Shown here: piece after piece, positions 1-8,039 of the stretch
Numbering within the stretch: the stretch's first letter is position 1
Layout of the letters: each line of letters starts with the position of its first letter
NCBI RefSeq assembly: GCF_003438495.1
Contig: NZ_QSSH01000005.1
Span: 1 to 19,234 of the forward strand
Source of the DNA: Collinsella sp. TF05-9AC
Lineage (GTDB): Bacteria; Actinomycetota; Coriobacteriia; Coriobacteriales; Coriobacteriaceae
Direction of reading: 5' to 3'
DNA: 19,234 nt
The notes under the pieces: generated by a model
The model's input: only the letters and a program-made list of their open reading frames with translations
What the model was told of the DNA's origin: nothing
Database searches by the model: none
Position numbers and translations under genes: made by a program

Positions 1-86
1 CACATGTACGGATGAATGTGGGAGGTGTTCGGATGAAGTCGATAATCAAGGTCTTAAAACAGCTTTAAAGTTGCCTTTGGCCTACA

Positions 87-116
87 TTGACAGCGTACAA
101 TATGCATGTTTACAAT
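87..116 (+). promoter_or_regulatory. Predicted promoter of the pel operon
   Basis: A perfect -35 hexamer TTGACA (87-92) is followed after 18 bp by TACAAT (111-116), which matches the -10 consensus at five of six positions. A transcript would start near 123, leaving a leader of about 28 nt before the GTG at 151, which has a strong ribosome binding site. This is why the upstream in-frame ATGs at 106 and 115 are not preferred as starts. A second TACAAT at 96-101 has no equally good -35. Confidence 0.6.
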
Positions 117-132
117 GGCAAAAGCTAAATTT

Positions 133-144
133 GGGGAGGGGGAG
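133..144 (+). promoter_or_regulatory. Ribosome binding site that decides the first start
   Basis: The purine run GGGGAGGGGGAG ends 6 nt before a GTG at 151. The in-frame ATGs at 106 and 115 have no such sequence upstream and overlap or abut the predicted -10 box. Starting at GTG 151 also makes the protein begin directly with the first beta strand of the nucleotide-binding-type fold (MEVLVVGNT). Confidence 0.65.
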
Positions 145-150
145 CGCACG

Positions 151-1065
151 GTGGAAGTGCTGGTTGTTGGCAATACCGTGTATGTCGATGACGACTTTTG
201 TGCCAAGGCGTTTCCCGGTGACCATGTTCAGGTCGTGGCGGCCAACGAGGCGCGCCGCGACGGGTCGTCGCTCCATGCGTCTTGGAAAGAGCTGCTGCAG
301 CACCTGGACCAGGCTTACGAATTCGACCGTGTGGTCTACCTCTCTACCTATCTCACGCCGCATACCGAGGCCGTTGGCGACATCGAGCTGCTGCGCTCCG
401 TCTTTCGAGCTTGCATGGGTCGCCAGATTCAGCTGCTGTTTGTGACTGGTCCCATGGGAGCGGACGGTGCGGTGGACGCTGCGGGGCAAAACGGCAAGGG
501 CATCATTGCCCGTGCGGCCAACGACCTGTGCCGCTACTATGCGGTCCGCGACGGCATTCAGGCCAAGATCTTGCGCGTGCCGTATCTGTACACCGCCTCG
601 CCCACGCTGGAAGACCCGATTTTGACCCCGCTGTTCGAGGCGTGCTCGCAAGGCTCTGCTGTCATGAGGGCTGGGGCGGACTCACCGCTCGGTGCCCTCT
701 GCGCCGAGGAGCTGGCCGTTCTGGTGCGTCGCATCTTCGACAGCTGGGATGCCACATTCGAGGAACTCGAGGTTCCGGATAGCTTTGCCCACACCGTGGG
801 AGACCTGGGCGAGGCGCTCAAGGGCTTGTTCCCGGGGCTCGACATTACCTACGACGGGGACGCCGTCGTCTCCATTGCTCCGAGCGATACCGTCCGCACG
901 CGCTACGGGTGGTTCCAGCGCTATGACGTGCTGCGCGATCTTTCGACCATACACGCCCGCTGGGAGCAGACCCTCGCGGGCAAGCGCCATCCGCTGCGTG
1001 CCGCCATCGACCGCATGCGCGGGCGGACACTGCCCATCAAATGCCTGGAGACCGCGCTGGCCTAG
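151..1065 (+). CDS. Degenerate SDR/NAD-epimerase-like domain; N-terminal half of a split PelD
   Basis: This 304-residue product resembles the extended short-chain dehydrogenase (sugar-nucleotide epimerase) fold. It begins with a hydrophobic beta strand (MEVLVVGNT), has a helix followed by the strand ILRVPYLY (residues 140-147, the usual 'ilRlp.vyG' position), and a C-terminal region ending in basic residues. The glycine-rich GxxGxxG loop is absent. The catalytic YxxxK pair also looks lost: the aligned positions are Gly and Arg121 in KGIIARAANDL. It is therefore probably a non-catalytic, perhaps sensory, domain. Its TAG stop (1063-1065) is followed at once, in the same frame, by the PelD part, so it is probably the front of one interrupted protein. 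A separate enzyme acting on a UDP-sugar, like the PelX epimerase found near some pel loci, is the alternative. The fold call is moderate; the interruption is seen directly. Confidence 0.6.
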   Translation: MEVLVVGNTVYVDDDFCAKAFPGDHVQVVAANEARRDGSSLHASWKELLQHLDQAYEFDRVVYLSTYLTPHTEAVGDIELLRSVFRACMGRQIQLLFVTGPMGADGAVDAAGQNGKGIIARAANDLCRYYAVRDGIQAKILRVPYLYTASPTLEDPILTPLFEACSQGSAVMRAGADSPLGALCAEELAVLVRRIFDSWDATFEELEVPDSFAHTVGDLGEALKGLFPGLDITYDGDAVVSIAPSDTVRTRYGWFQRYDVLRDLSTIHARWEQTLAGKRHPLRAAIDRMRGRTLPIKCLETALA

Positions 1066-2289
1066 GTGCTCTTTGAGGGCCTGGAGCTGGTGTTTTCGCA
1101 GTCTGCTCAGCTTAACGTGCTCGACTACCGCCTGCTGTACGTGGTACTGATCGGCACGCTGTATGGTCTGGACTTTGGTCTGGTTGCGGCGCTGCTGGCA
1201 TCGGTGGGTTTGGCTGTGAGCTATTTTACCCAGTATGGCTATACCTTCCAGGGCCTGTTCTACGAGCCGTCCAACTGGCTGCCGTTTATCGCGTACTTTG
1301 TGGTTGGCGCCGTGTGCGGCTATGTGCAGCTGCGCAACAGCGAGGCCATTAAGGTGGAGCGCGACCAAAACGAGCTCGTGCGTAATCGCAATACGTTCCT
1401 CACGCAGCTCTACCACGATGCCATCGAGGACAAGCGCACATACAAGCGCCAGATTGTGGGGCGCCACGATAGCTTTGGCAAGATTTTTGCCGTGACACAA
1501 GAGCTCGACGTGCTCAATCCGCGAGACATCTACCGCAAGTGCTGCGAGCTCATGGGTGAGATTCTCCAGAACGATTCGGTGGCGATCTACCACGTTTCGG
1601 GCGGGGCGTTTGCACGTCTGGTGGCGGCGAGCCCCGTGATTGCTGAAGACGCCACGCGCTCGCTCTCGCTTGATCAGCTTGCGCCCCTTTTGGGCGGCGG
1701 GGGCCGTTCGAACCTGTGGGTGAATCGCGAGTTGATGCCGGGGCTGCCCATGTTTGGATACACGATCGAGCGCGACGGGGCACCCGCCGTGCTGATCTTT
1801 GTGCGCTGCGCGGCCGAGAACCAAATGACCCTCTATTATCAAAACCTGTTCCGCATCTTGTGCGGCTTGGTCGAAAGCGCGCTGGGCCGTGCCTTCGATT
1901 ACGAGGCGGTGGCGCAGGATAAACGCTGCGTCGATGGCACGTGCGTGCTCAAGCAGGCGGCCTTTGGCCAGGAGCTCGCGGCCGAGCAGGCGCTGGCAGA
2001 CGGTAAGATGGGGAGCTTTTTGCTCCTGCGCGTGGTGCCGGGCATGGAACCTGTCGGTGAGCTGGTGGGCGCGATTGGGTCGGCAATCCGCGAGAGCGAT
2101 GCGGCGGGCCTGGTCGATGGTGACGTGCTTTACCTGCTTATGCGCCAGGCAAAGGCGTGCGACTTGCCCATTATCCGTGAGCGCCTAAACGCGAAGCAGA
2201 TTGCGGTGGAGCCCGTCGACGGCGAGGACATAGTGGCGCTGCTGCAGCACATTGCCGACACCGGTAACGGCGAGGGGGATGTCGATTGA
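1066..2289 (+). CDS. pelD: PelD-like c-di-GMP receptor (membrane, GAF and degenerate GGDEF domains), 5' part cut off by a stop codon
   Basis: The 407-residue frame opens with hydrophobic helices (about residues 1-12, 20-47 and 68-88), then a charged coiled-coil-like linker (89-130), a GAF-like domain (about 135-285) and a GGDEF-like domain (about 290-400). This is the PelD architecture. In the last domain, RESD (342-345, 2089-2100) is followed by five residues and then DGDVL (2116-2130). This is exactly the I-site RxxD-x5-GGDEF layout, with the cyclase motif destroyed. PelD is known to bind c-di-GMP at that site and to switch on Pel synthesis with PelE, PelF and PelG. The frame begins with a GTG directly after a TAG in the same frame; the nearest GGAG (1047-1050) is 15 nt away, so independent initiation looks poor. 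Four transmembrane helices, the PelD norm, are obtained only if the sequence before the TAG is joined on. It overlaps pelE. Confidence 0.8.
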   Translation: MLFEGLELVFSQSAQLNVLDYRLLYVVLIGTLYGLDFGLVAALLASVGLAVSYFTQYGYTFQGLFYEPSNWLPFIAYFVVGAVCGYVQLRNSEAIKVERDQNELVRNRNTFLTQLYHDAIEDKRTYKRQIVGRHDSFGKIFAVTQELDVLNPRDIYRKCCELMGEILQNDSVAIYHVSGGAFARLVAASPVIAEDATRSLSLDQLAPLLGGGGRSNLWVNRELMPGLPMFGYTIERDGAPAVLIFVRCAAENQMTLYYQNLFRILCGLVESALGRAFDYEAVAQDKRCVDGTCVLKQAAFGQELAAEQALADGKMGSFLLLRVVPGMEPVGELVGAIGSAIRESDAAGLVDGDVLYLLMRQAKACDLPIIRERLNAKQIAVEPVDGEDIVALLQHIADTGNGEGDVD

Positions 2290-3191
2290 TCTCGCTTGTC
2301 GTTGCTGCCGTCTTGCTGCTGATTCATGCGCTGGTTTGCCTGGTGCTGTGGACGCTTATGAAGTTGGGCCTGCTGCCGGTGCGCGGGCATATGCTGGCCG
2401 TGATGGTGCTCGTGCCGTTGTGGGGGCCGCTGCTGGTGGTGCTGCTTATCGCGCGCAGCGCCGTGTTTGGTGCGGACCCCAAGGACGCCACGTTGGAATC
2501 GCTGCGCATTAACGACGAGCTGCATCGCAGCATCTTGGTGCACGACCGTGAAGCCGATGCAGGCGTGATCCCGCTCGAGGAGGCGCTCATCGTTAACGAC
2601 CCGGCAGACCGGCGCCGCTTAATGCTCTCCATGCTCACTGAGGAGCCCGATGCGTATCTGGCGCAGCTGCAGGCGGCTAAGCTTAACGATGACGTTGAGG
2701 TGGCGCACTATGCCGCGACGGCGGTGGCGCAGATCTCCAAGGAGTCCGACCTTAAACTACAGCAGCTGGAGCACGCCTTTAAGACCGACCCGAGCGCGCA
2801 TAATCTCAATGAATACTGCGATTTTCTTGGTGAATACTTGGACTCGGGCTTGGCCGAGGGACGCGTGGCTCAGATTCAGCGCCAACAGTACGCGCGCCTG
2901 CTTGCGCGCCGCTGCGAGCGCGAGAACTCCGTTGAGCTGCGTATTCGGTATGCCGCGGCGCTAGCTGATGTCGACCAGATCGATGAGGCGCAGGCCGTGA
3001 CCGACCAGCTGGTGCTCGACGCGCCCGAGGAGCAGGAGGTTTGGATGCTTTGCCTGCGCCTGGCGGTGATGCGCCGCGATGGTGACGAGGTTCAGCGTGT
3101 GATCGATGCGATTGATAAACAGCATGTGTACTTGAGCGCCGCCAACCGCGAGGAGCTGGCTTTTTGGCGCAACGGAGAGGAGGCCCGATGA
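2286..3191 (+). CDS. pelE: PelE-like membrane-anchored TPR protein
   Basis: This 301-residue protein starts at a TTG that overlaps the preceding stop (TTGA), with GAGGGGG (2272-2278) 7 nt upstream. An ATG at 2279 is out of frame. Two hydrophobic helices (about residues 2-24 and 34-58) precede a cytosolic, almost wholly helical, Glu/Ala/Leu-rich region (about 75-300) with TPR-like pairs of helices. That matches PelE, which has two N-terminal transmembrane segments followed by tetratricopeptide repeats and joins PelD, PelF and PelG in the inner-membrane synthase complex. Sequence conservation in PelE is low, so the name rests on architecture and on position between pelD and the deacetylase gene. 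It overlaps the next start by 4 nt (ATGA), indicating coupled translation. Confidence 0.72.
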   Translation: MISLVVAAVLLLIHALVCLVLWTLMKLGLLPVRGHMLAVMVLVPLWGPLLVVLLIARSAVFGADPKDATLESLRINDELHRSILVHDREADAGVIPLEEALIVNDPADRRRLMLSMLTEEPDAYLAQLQAAKLNDDVEVAHYAATAVAQISKESDLKLQQLEHAFKTDPSAHNLNEYCDFLGEYLDSGLAEGRVAQIQRQQYARLLARRCERENSVELRIRYAAALADVDQIDEAQAVTDQLVLDAPEEQEVWMLCLRLAVMRRDGDEVQRVIDAIDKQHVYLSAANREELAFWRNGEEAR

Positions 3192-5068
3192 GCGTGGTGC
3201 AGTATATCCGCGACCGTGCGGGCCATTTTCGCTGGATGGGACTGCTCGTGGTGTGGGCGGTCTTTATTGCCATGGCCGCCGTGCTGCTGGTGGAGCGCGC
3301 CGGCGTGCAGTACAGTGCGGGCCAACATAAGCTGGGGATGCTTGCCGCCAACGATGCGGTGCCGGCCTCCTCGGCGATATTTGGCCAAAAGCCCAGATGC
3401 CTGGTCATTACCGATTCCGATCAAGCCGGCGTCGAGGACGTAAAGGAGCAGTTTGACCAGATCCTGCTCGACATGAAGATCGCGCACTGCGACGTGGACC
3501 TTGTCCTGGATGGCGCGGATGCCATTCCCTCGCTGGCCTCCTACGATCGCGTTATTTTGCTCATGCCGTCGCTCGATAGGCTCGGTACGCACCTGACCGA
3601 CATTATGAGTTGGGTGAGTGCCGGCGGTTCGCTTATGCTCGCCATGCCGCCGGACAACTCGAGCTATCTGCAAGTGATTGCCCCCAAGCTTGGCATTGAA
3701 TCGGCCGGATATGACTATGTAAAAGCCGAAAGCATTGTGCCGAGCGAGGACTTTATGCTGGGCGGGGGAGAGCGCTACGAGCTCTCGGACCCCTTTGATT
3801 CGTCGCTTTCGGTTTCGCTGCGCGAGACGGCGCGTGAGTGGGCTAAGACCGGCGATGCGGGCGCCCCGCTCATTTGGTCGAATGATTGCGGTAGCGGACG
3901 CACCGTGGTGTGCAATATCGGTGTCTACGACAAGGTCATGCGCGGGTTTTATGCCGCGGCGATCAGCCTACTCGGCGATGCCACGGCCTATCCGGTCATC
4001 AACAGCGCCGTGTTCTATTTGGACGACTTTCCCAGCCCCGTGCCCTCGGGCGACGGCACCTACATCAAGCGCGACTACGGGCTTTCCATCGCCGACTTTT
4101 ATGCCAAGGTCTGGTGGCCCGATCTGCAAAAGCTCGCGCAAAAATACGACATTCGCTATACCGGCGTGATGATTGAAAACTACGAGGACGCGGTCAACCA
4201 GACCGAGCCCGCGCGCCAGGCCGATACTACGCAGTTCCGCTACTTTGGCGGCATGCTGCTGCAGATGGGCGGAGAGCTGGGCTTTCACGGCTACAACCAT
4301 CAGCCGCTGGCGCTCTGGGACACTGACTATGGCACGCTGTACGACTACAAGACGTGGAAGAACAAGGAGACGCTCGTCGCATCGATCGACGAGCTTATCG
4401 CCTTTCAGGACGAGGTGCTGCCCAACGCGCACGGCTCGGTCTACGTGCCGCCCTCGAATATCCTTTCGGCCCGCGCCCGCAAGATTATCGGCACCGATGT
4501 TCCGCGCATTAAGACCGTTGCAAGTACGTATTTTGAGGATGGCACGGATCTTCCGTACGTGCAGGAGTTTGGCGTGGCGAGCGATGGCATCGTGGAGCAG
4601 CCGCGTATTGTCTCGGGCGGCATGGTCGGCGATTCTTACATGCGCCTGGCCGCAGTGTCCGAGCTCAACATGCACTACGTGAGCACGCATTTTATGCACC
4701 CGGACGACCTGCTGGATCCCGATCGCGGCGCTACGGAGGGCTGGGAGGTCTACAAGGGCGGCTTGACCGACTACCTGGACTGGCTTTCCAAGTCTGCGCC
4801 CGACCTGCGTCGCCAGACCGGCTCGGAATGCTCGGGTGCCATCCAGCGCTTTTCGTCCGTAACGGTGAGCGTGGATACAGACGCGGATGCCTGGACGCTC
4901 AGTCTGGGCAATTTCCACGACGAAGCGTGGCTCATGTTCCGCGCCAACAACGGCGAGCCGGGTGCGGTCACGGGTGGCGAGATTACGCATCTGACGGGCG
5001 ACCTGTACCTGGTCAAAGCCACGGACAAGACGGTGACCATTGCGCGCAAGGAGGGTGGCGACAAATGA
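3188..5068 (+). CDS. pelA: PelA-type membrane-anchored polysaccharide deacetylase (DUF2194)
   Basis: The ATG at 3188 overlaps the pelE stop (ATGA) and follows GGAGAGGAGG (3174-3183); a TTG at 3164 in frame is less likely. The 626-residue product has an uncleaved membrane anchor (about 16-36) and an alpha/beta domain with a 'CLVITDSDQAG' strand (about 75-180). A NodB/CE4-like deacetylase domain follows, with DDFPSP (Asp279-Asp280), HGYNH (His367, His371; the H-x3-H metal motif), PPSN (421-424) and HFMHPDD (501-507). A beta-rich tail closes the protein. Gram-positive pel loci encode this deacetylase part alone, without the glycoside hydrolase domain of Pseudomonas PelA. The expected role is extracellular partial deacetylation of the N-acetylhexosamine polymer. 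The family call is firm; the substrate is inferred from context. Confidence 0.82.
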   Translation: MSVVQYIRDRAGHFRWMGLLVVWAVFIAMAAVLLVERAGVQYSAGQHKLGMLAANDAVPASSAIFGQKPRCLVITDSDQAGVEDVKEQFDQILLDMKIAHCDVDLVLDGADAIPSLASYDRVILLMPSLDRLGTHLTDIMSWVSAGGSLMLAMPPDNSSYLQVIAPKLGIESAGYDYVKAESIVPSEDFMLGGGERYELSDPFDSSLSVSLRETAREWAKTGDAGAPLIWSNDCGSGRTVVCNIGVYDKVMRGFYAAAISLLGDATAYPVINSAVFYLDDFPSPVPSGDGTYIKRDYGLSIADFYAKVWWPDLQKLAQKYDIRYTGVMIENYEDAVNQTEPARQADTTQFRYFGGMLLQMGGELGFHGYNHQPLALWDTDYGTLYDYKTWKNKETLVASIDELIAFQDEVLPNAHGSVYVPPSNILSARARKIIGTDVPRIKTVASTYFEDGTDLPYVQEFGVASDGIVEQPRIVSGGMVGDSYMRLAAVSELNMHYVSTHFMHPDDLLDPDRGATEGWEVYKGGLTDYLDWLSKSAPDLRRQTGSECSGAIQRFSSVTVSVDTDADAWTLSLGNFHDEAWLMFRANNGEPGAVTGGEITHLTGDLYLVKATDKTVTIARKEGGDK

Positions 5069-6492
5069 GAATCTGCTTGGTGCTCGAGGGTTGCTACCCC
5101 TATGTGCACGGCGGCGTGTCCACCTGGATGCACGGCTATATCCAGGCCATGCCCGAGCACGAGTTTGTGCTGTGGGTGATTGGCGCGCATGCTGCCGACC
5201 GCGGCAAGTTTGTCTACGAGCTGCCCGGTAATGTGGTCGAGGTGCACGAGGTGTTCCTGGACGACGCCCTGCGCCTTTCTGGCGAGCAGGAAGAGGCGGA
5301 CTATAACGACCGCGAGCGCGAGGCGTTGCGCCGCCTGGTGTCGCTCTCCAATCCGGATTGGGACGTGCTGTTCGATATCTTCCAGCGCCGTCGCGTGCAT
5401 CCGCTCTCGTTTTTGCAGAGCCGCACCTTTATGGATATCTTTCGCGACGTGTGCCTGGCCGAGTACCCCTACACGCCCTTTGCCGACGCATTCCATACCA
5501 TGCGCTCCATGCTGCTGCCTGTGCTCTACCTGCTGGGCAGCGAGGTGCCGGTGGCCGATGTGTACCACGCCATCTCGACTGGCTACGGCGGCCTGCTCGC
5601 CTGCCTGGGTTCGAGCGTTCACCATGCGCCGGTGCTGCTCACCGAGCATGGCATCTATACCCGCGAACGCGAGGAAGAGATCATTCGCGCCGACTGGGTT
5701 GTGCCGTCGTTTAAGGATCGCTGGATCCGCTTTTTCTACCTGCTTTCGGAGGAGATCTACCGTCGCGCCTTTCGCGTGACGAGCCTGTTTCACAATGCCC
5801 GCAAGACGCAGATCGATATGGGCTGTGATGCGGACAAATGCCTGGTCATCCCCAACGGCATCCAGTTCGATCGCTTTAAGGACATACCCTTAAAGCCCGA
5901 TGACGGCTGGGTGGACATTGGCGCGGTGGTGCGCCTGGCGCCCATCAAGGACGTCAAGACCATGATCTATGCCTTCTTTGAGCTGCACGAGCGCCTGCCC
6001 AAGGTGCGCCTGCACATCATGGGCGGCGTGGACGACGAGGAGTACGGCGCCGAGTGCCATGCACTCGTCGATACCCTGGGCGTGCGCGACCTGATCTTTA
6101 CCGGCCGCGTCAACGTGGTCGAGTACATGGAAAAGCTCGACTTTACCATTTTGACGAGTATCTCCGAGGGCCAGCCGCTCAGCGTGCTGGAGTCGCTTGC
6201 GGCGCGTCGTCCCTGCGTGACGACCGAGGTCGGCTGCTGCCGCGAGCTGCTCGAGCGCGCCCCGGGCGACGACTTTGGCGTGGCGGGTTTTGTGACGCCG
6301 CCTATGTATCGTAAGGGCCTGGCCGATGCCATGGAGCGCATGTGCACAAGCCGCGCCCGTCGCATTGAGATGGGGGAGCGCGGCCAGCGTCGTGTTGCCA
6401 CGTTCTTTTTGCACGAGCAGATGCTCGCCAACTATCGCGCGCTGTACGACGAGACGGCGCGTGCGTTTGACCTGCCCAGAGAGGGGGAGTAG
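5065..6492 (+). CDS. pelF: PelF, cytosolic GT4-family glycosyltransferase of Pel synthesis
   Basis: The ATG at 5065 overlaps the previous stop (ATGA) and follows AAGGAGGG. The 475-residue product has no membrane segment. It opens with the PelF signature MRICLVLEGCYPYVHGGVST, a glycine-rich donor-domain loop. The C-terminal GT-B half has IPNGI, GRVNVVEYM and the retaining EX7E motif (Glu368-Glu376, ISEGQPLSVLE). PelF is the soluble polymerising transferase thought to use UDP-GalNAc (or UDP-GlcNAc) and to work with PelD, PelE and PelG at the membrane. The length is slightly below the roughly 500 residues usual in Proteobacteria. It lies 3 nt before pelG. This is one of the most certain assignments in the window. 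Confidence 0.93.
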   Translation: MRICLVLEGCYPYVHGGVSTWMHGYIQAMPEHEFVLWVIGAHAADRGKFVYELPGNVVEVHEVFLDDALRLSGEQEEADYNDREREALRRLVSLSNPDWDVLFDIFQRRRVHPLSFLQSRTFMDIFRDVCLAEYPYTPFADAFHTMRSMLLPVLYLLGSEVPVADVYHAISTGYGGLLACLGSSVHHAPVLLTEHGIYTREREEEIIRADWVVPSFKDRWIRFFYLLSEEIYRRAFRVTSLFHNARKTQIDMGCDADKCLVIPNGIQFDRFKDIPLKPDDGWVDIGAVVRLAPIKDVKTMIYAFFELHERLPKVRLHIMGGVDDEEYGAECHALVDTLGVRDLIFTGRVNVVEYMEKLDFTILTSISEGQPLSVLESLAARRPCVTTEVGCCRELLERAPGDDFGVAGFVTPPMYRKGLADAMERMCTSRARRIEMGERGQRRVATFFLHEQMLANYRALYDETARAFDLPREGE

Positions 6493-6495
6493 CCA

Positions 6496-7860
6496 GTGGC
6501 CGGAATCGGTTTTGAGCTCAAGCGCCTGTTTAGGCGCAAGGGTCTGTTTGCCACGATGCGCGCCTATGGCTACGCCGGCATTGTGTGCACGGGCCCCATG
6601 CTGCTGGGCGTGCTGCTCCAGGTGGGTATTTTGGTGCTGTGCGGTCTGTGGGATGTGGGCCGTGCCAACCAGGATTTGCTGGTGTGCATGGTGACCTATA
6701 CGCTGCTGGCGTCGCTTACGCTCACGAGCTTTTTCTCCATGCCGGTCACCCGCTTTTTGGCCGACATGCTCTTTGCCGAGCGCGAAGAGGAGGTCTTGCC
6801 CTCGTTTTGGGGCTCCAACGCCATCATGCTGGTTGCTAGCACGGTGCTCTACGGCGTATTTTTGCTGTTCTCGGGCGCCACGCTGCTGCAGGGGCTGCTG
6901 TGCCTGTGGCTGTTCAACATTATGATCGTCAACTGGAACGGTATGAGCTATCTCACGGCCATCAAGGATTACCGCGGTATCCTGTGCAGCTTTGCGGCCG
7001 CCATTGGCGTGGCGTGCGTGTGCGCCCTGGCCACGCTCGCGCTGGGGCTGCCGCCGGTCGAGGGCCTGTTGGCGTCAATCGCCCTGGGCTACGGCGTCAT
7101 GCTCGCCTGGGATGTGGTGCTGCTGTACCGGTATTTTCCTCAGAGCGACCGCAGCCCCTGGCTCTTTTTGCAGTGGCTCGATCAGTTTATGCCGCTGGCG
7201 CTCACGGGCCTGTTTACCAACCTGGGGCTCTTTGCGCACCTGGTGATTATTTGGACCGGTCCCATTGGCGTGCAGGTCAAGGGCTTGTTTTATGGTGCGC
7301 CCTACCACGATGTGCCGGCGCTCATCGCGTTTTTGACGATACTGGTCACGACCGTCAACTTTGTTGTCTCGGTCGAGGTCAACTTCTATCCGCGCTACCG
7401 CGACTACTACAGCCTGTTTAACGACGGCGGCGTAGTGGGCGATATTGTGGTTGCCGAGGAGGAAATGCTCGCCACGCTCAACCGGGAGCTGTGGTTTTGC
7501 GCGCTTAAGCAGCTGCTTGTGACCGCGGCGGTCATCTCGCTCGAGACCACGGTGCTCTCGGCCCTGCCGCTGGGCTTTAACAGCCTTATGCACGGGTATT
7601 TTCGCACGCTATGCGTGGGCTATGGTCTGTATGCCGTGGGCAATACGGTGATGCTCATCTTGCTGTACTTTACCGACTACAAGGGAGCCGTGCTGGCCTC
7701 GGGCCTGTTTGCCGGTGTGGCAGGGCTGGCGACCGCCGTGTCGTTGCTTTTACCGCAGCAGTTTTACGGCTTTGGCTTTTTGTTGGGTGCGGCGGTGTTT
7801 TTTATCGTGGCGCTGCTCCGGCTCGATACCTATACCGCAACTTGCCGTATCGTATCCTGA
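6496..7860 (+). CDS. pelG: PelG, polytopic membrane protein of Pel export
   Basis: The GTG start at 6496 follows GAGGGGGAG (6481-6489) and lies 3 nt after the pelF stop. The 454-residue product starts with MAGIGFELKRLF, the characteristic PelG N-terminus. About twelve hydrophobic helices fill the rest, interrupted by a conserved-looking central loop (WLDQFMPLALTG, GPIGVQVKG, then VEVNFYPRYRDYY). PelG belongs to the MOP/polysaccharide-transporter-like group and is thought to carry the polymer that PelF makes across the cytoplasmic membrane. The length matches the family. No pelB or pelC is present, as expected for a cell without an outer membrane. Confidence 0.92.
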   Translation: MAGIGFELKRLFRRKGLFATMRAYGYAGIVCTGPMLLGVLLQVGILVLCGLWDVGRANQDLLVCMVTYTLLASLTLTSFFSMPVTRFLADMLFAEREEEVLPSFWGSNAIMLVASTVLYGVFLLFSGATLLQGLLCLWLFNIMIVNWNGMSYLTAIKDYRGILCSFAAAIGVACVCALATLALGLPPVEGLLASIALGYGVMLAWDVVLLYRYFPQSDRSPWLFLQWLDQFMPLALTGLFTNLGLFAHLVIIWTGPIGVQVKGLFYGAPYHDVPALIAFLTILVTTVNFVVSVEVNFYPRYRDYYSLFNDGGVVGDIVVAEEEMLATLNRELWFCALKQLLVTAAVISLETTVLSALPLGFNSLMHGYFRTLCVGYGLYAVGNTVMLILLYFTDYKGAVLASGLFAGVAGLATAVSLLLPQQFYGFGFLLGAAVFFIVALLRLDTYTATCRIVS

Positions 7861-7871
7861 GTCAACAGCCC

Positions 7872-8039
7872 ATGGTGGCGACCGACAAGACGGGTCGCTT
7901 TACACAACTGGGCCGCTTGCTCGATCGTGCCGAGCAGCGCTATGAGGAAGGCCGCCATAAGGGTGAGCCGCATGGTTGGTTTGAGCGTACGGTGGTCCGT
8001 GTGTATCGCAACCATTGGGGAGGTTCTGATGACCGATAG
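7872..8039 (+). CDS. Possible 55-residue protein between pelG and cotH
   Basis: An ATG at 7872 opens a 55-residue frame that ends at a TAG (8037-8039) and overlaps the next gene's start by 11 nt. The product is basic and soluble (starting MVATDKTGRFTQLG and containing RAEQRYEEGRHKGEPHGWF), with codon use like its neighbours. There is no clear ribosome binding site, but the start lies 12 nt after the pelG stop, so translation could be coupled; a TTG at 7842 inside pelG is an alternative start. It accounts for the only gap of over 100 nt in the operon. I do not recognise the family. It may be a real small protein or a chance frame. Confidence 0.5.
   Translation: MVATDKTGRFTQLGRLLDRAEQRYEEGRHKGEPHGWFERTVVRVYRNHWGGSDDR

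Noticed and set aside
71..445. 124-codon plus-strand frame starting before pelD
   Set aside because: It is out of phase with the SDR domain, has Trp/Arg/Ser-rich content and ends inside it; the frame from GTG 151 has the promoter, ribosome binding site and fold.
682..1842. 386-codon minus-strand frame across the SDR/PelD junction
   Set aside because: It is a shadow of the plus-strand frames and has no family features. It does not explain the TAG at 1063.
4828..5064. Upstream extension of the pelF frame
   Set aside because: It would run within the end of the deacetylase gene. The ATG at 5065 has a ribosome binding site, an ATGA overlap and the exact PelF N-terminus.
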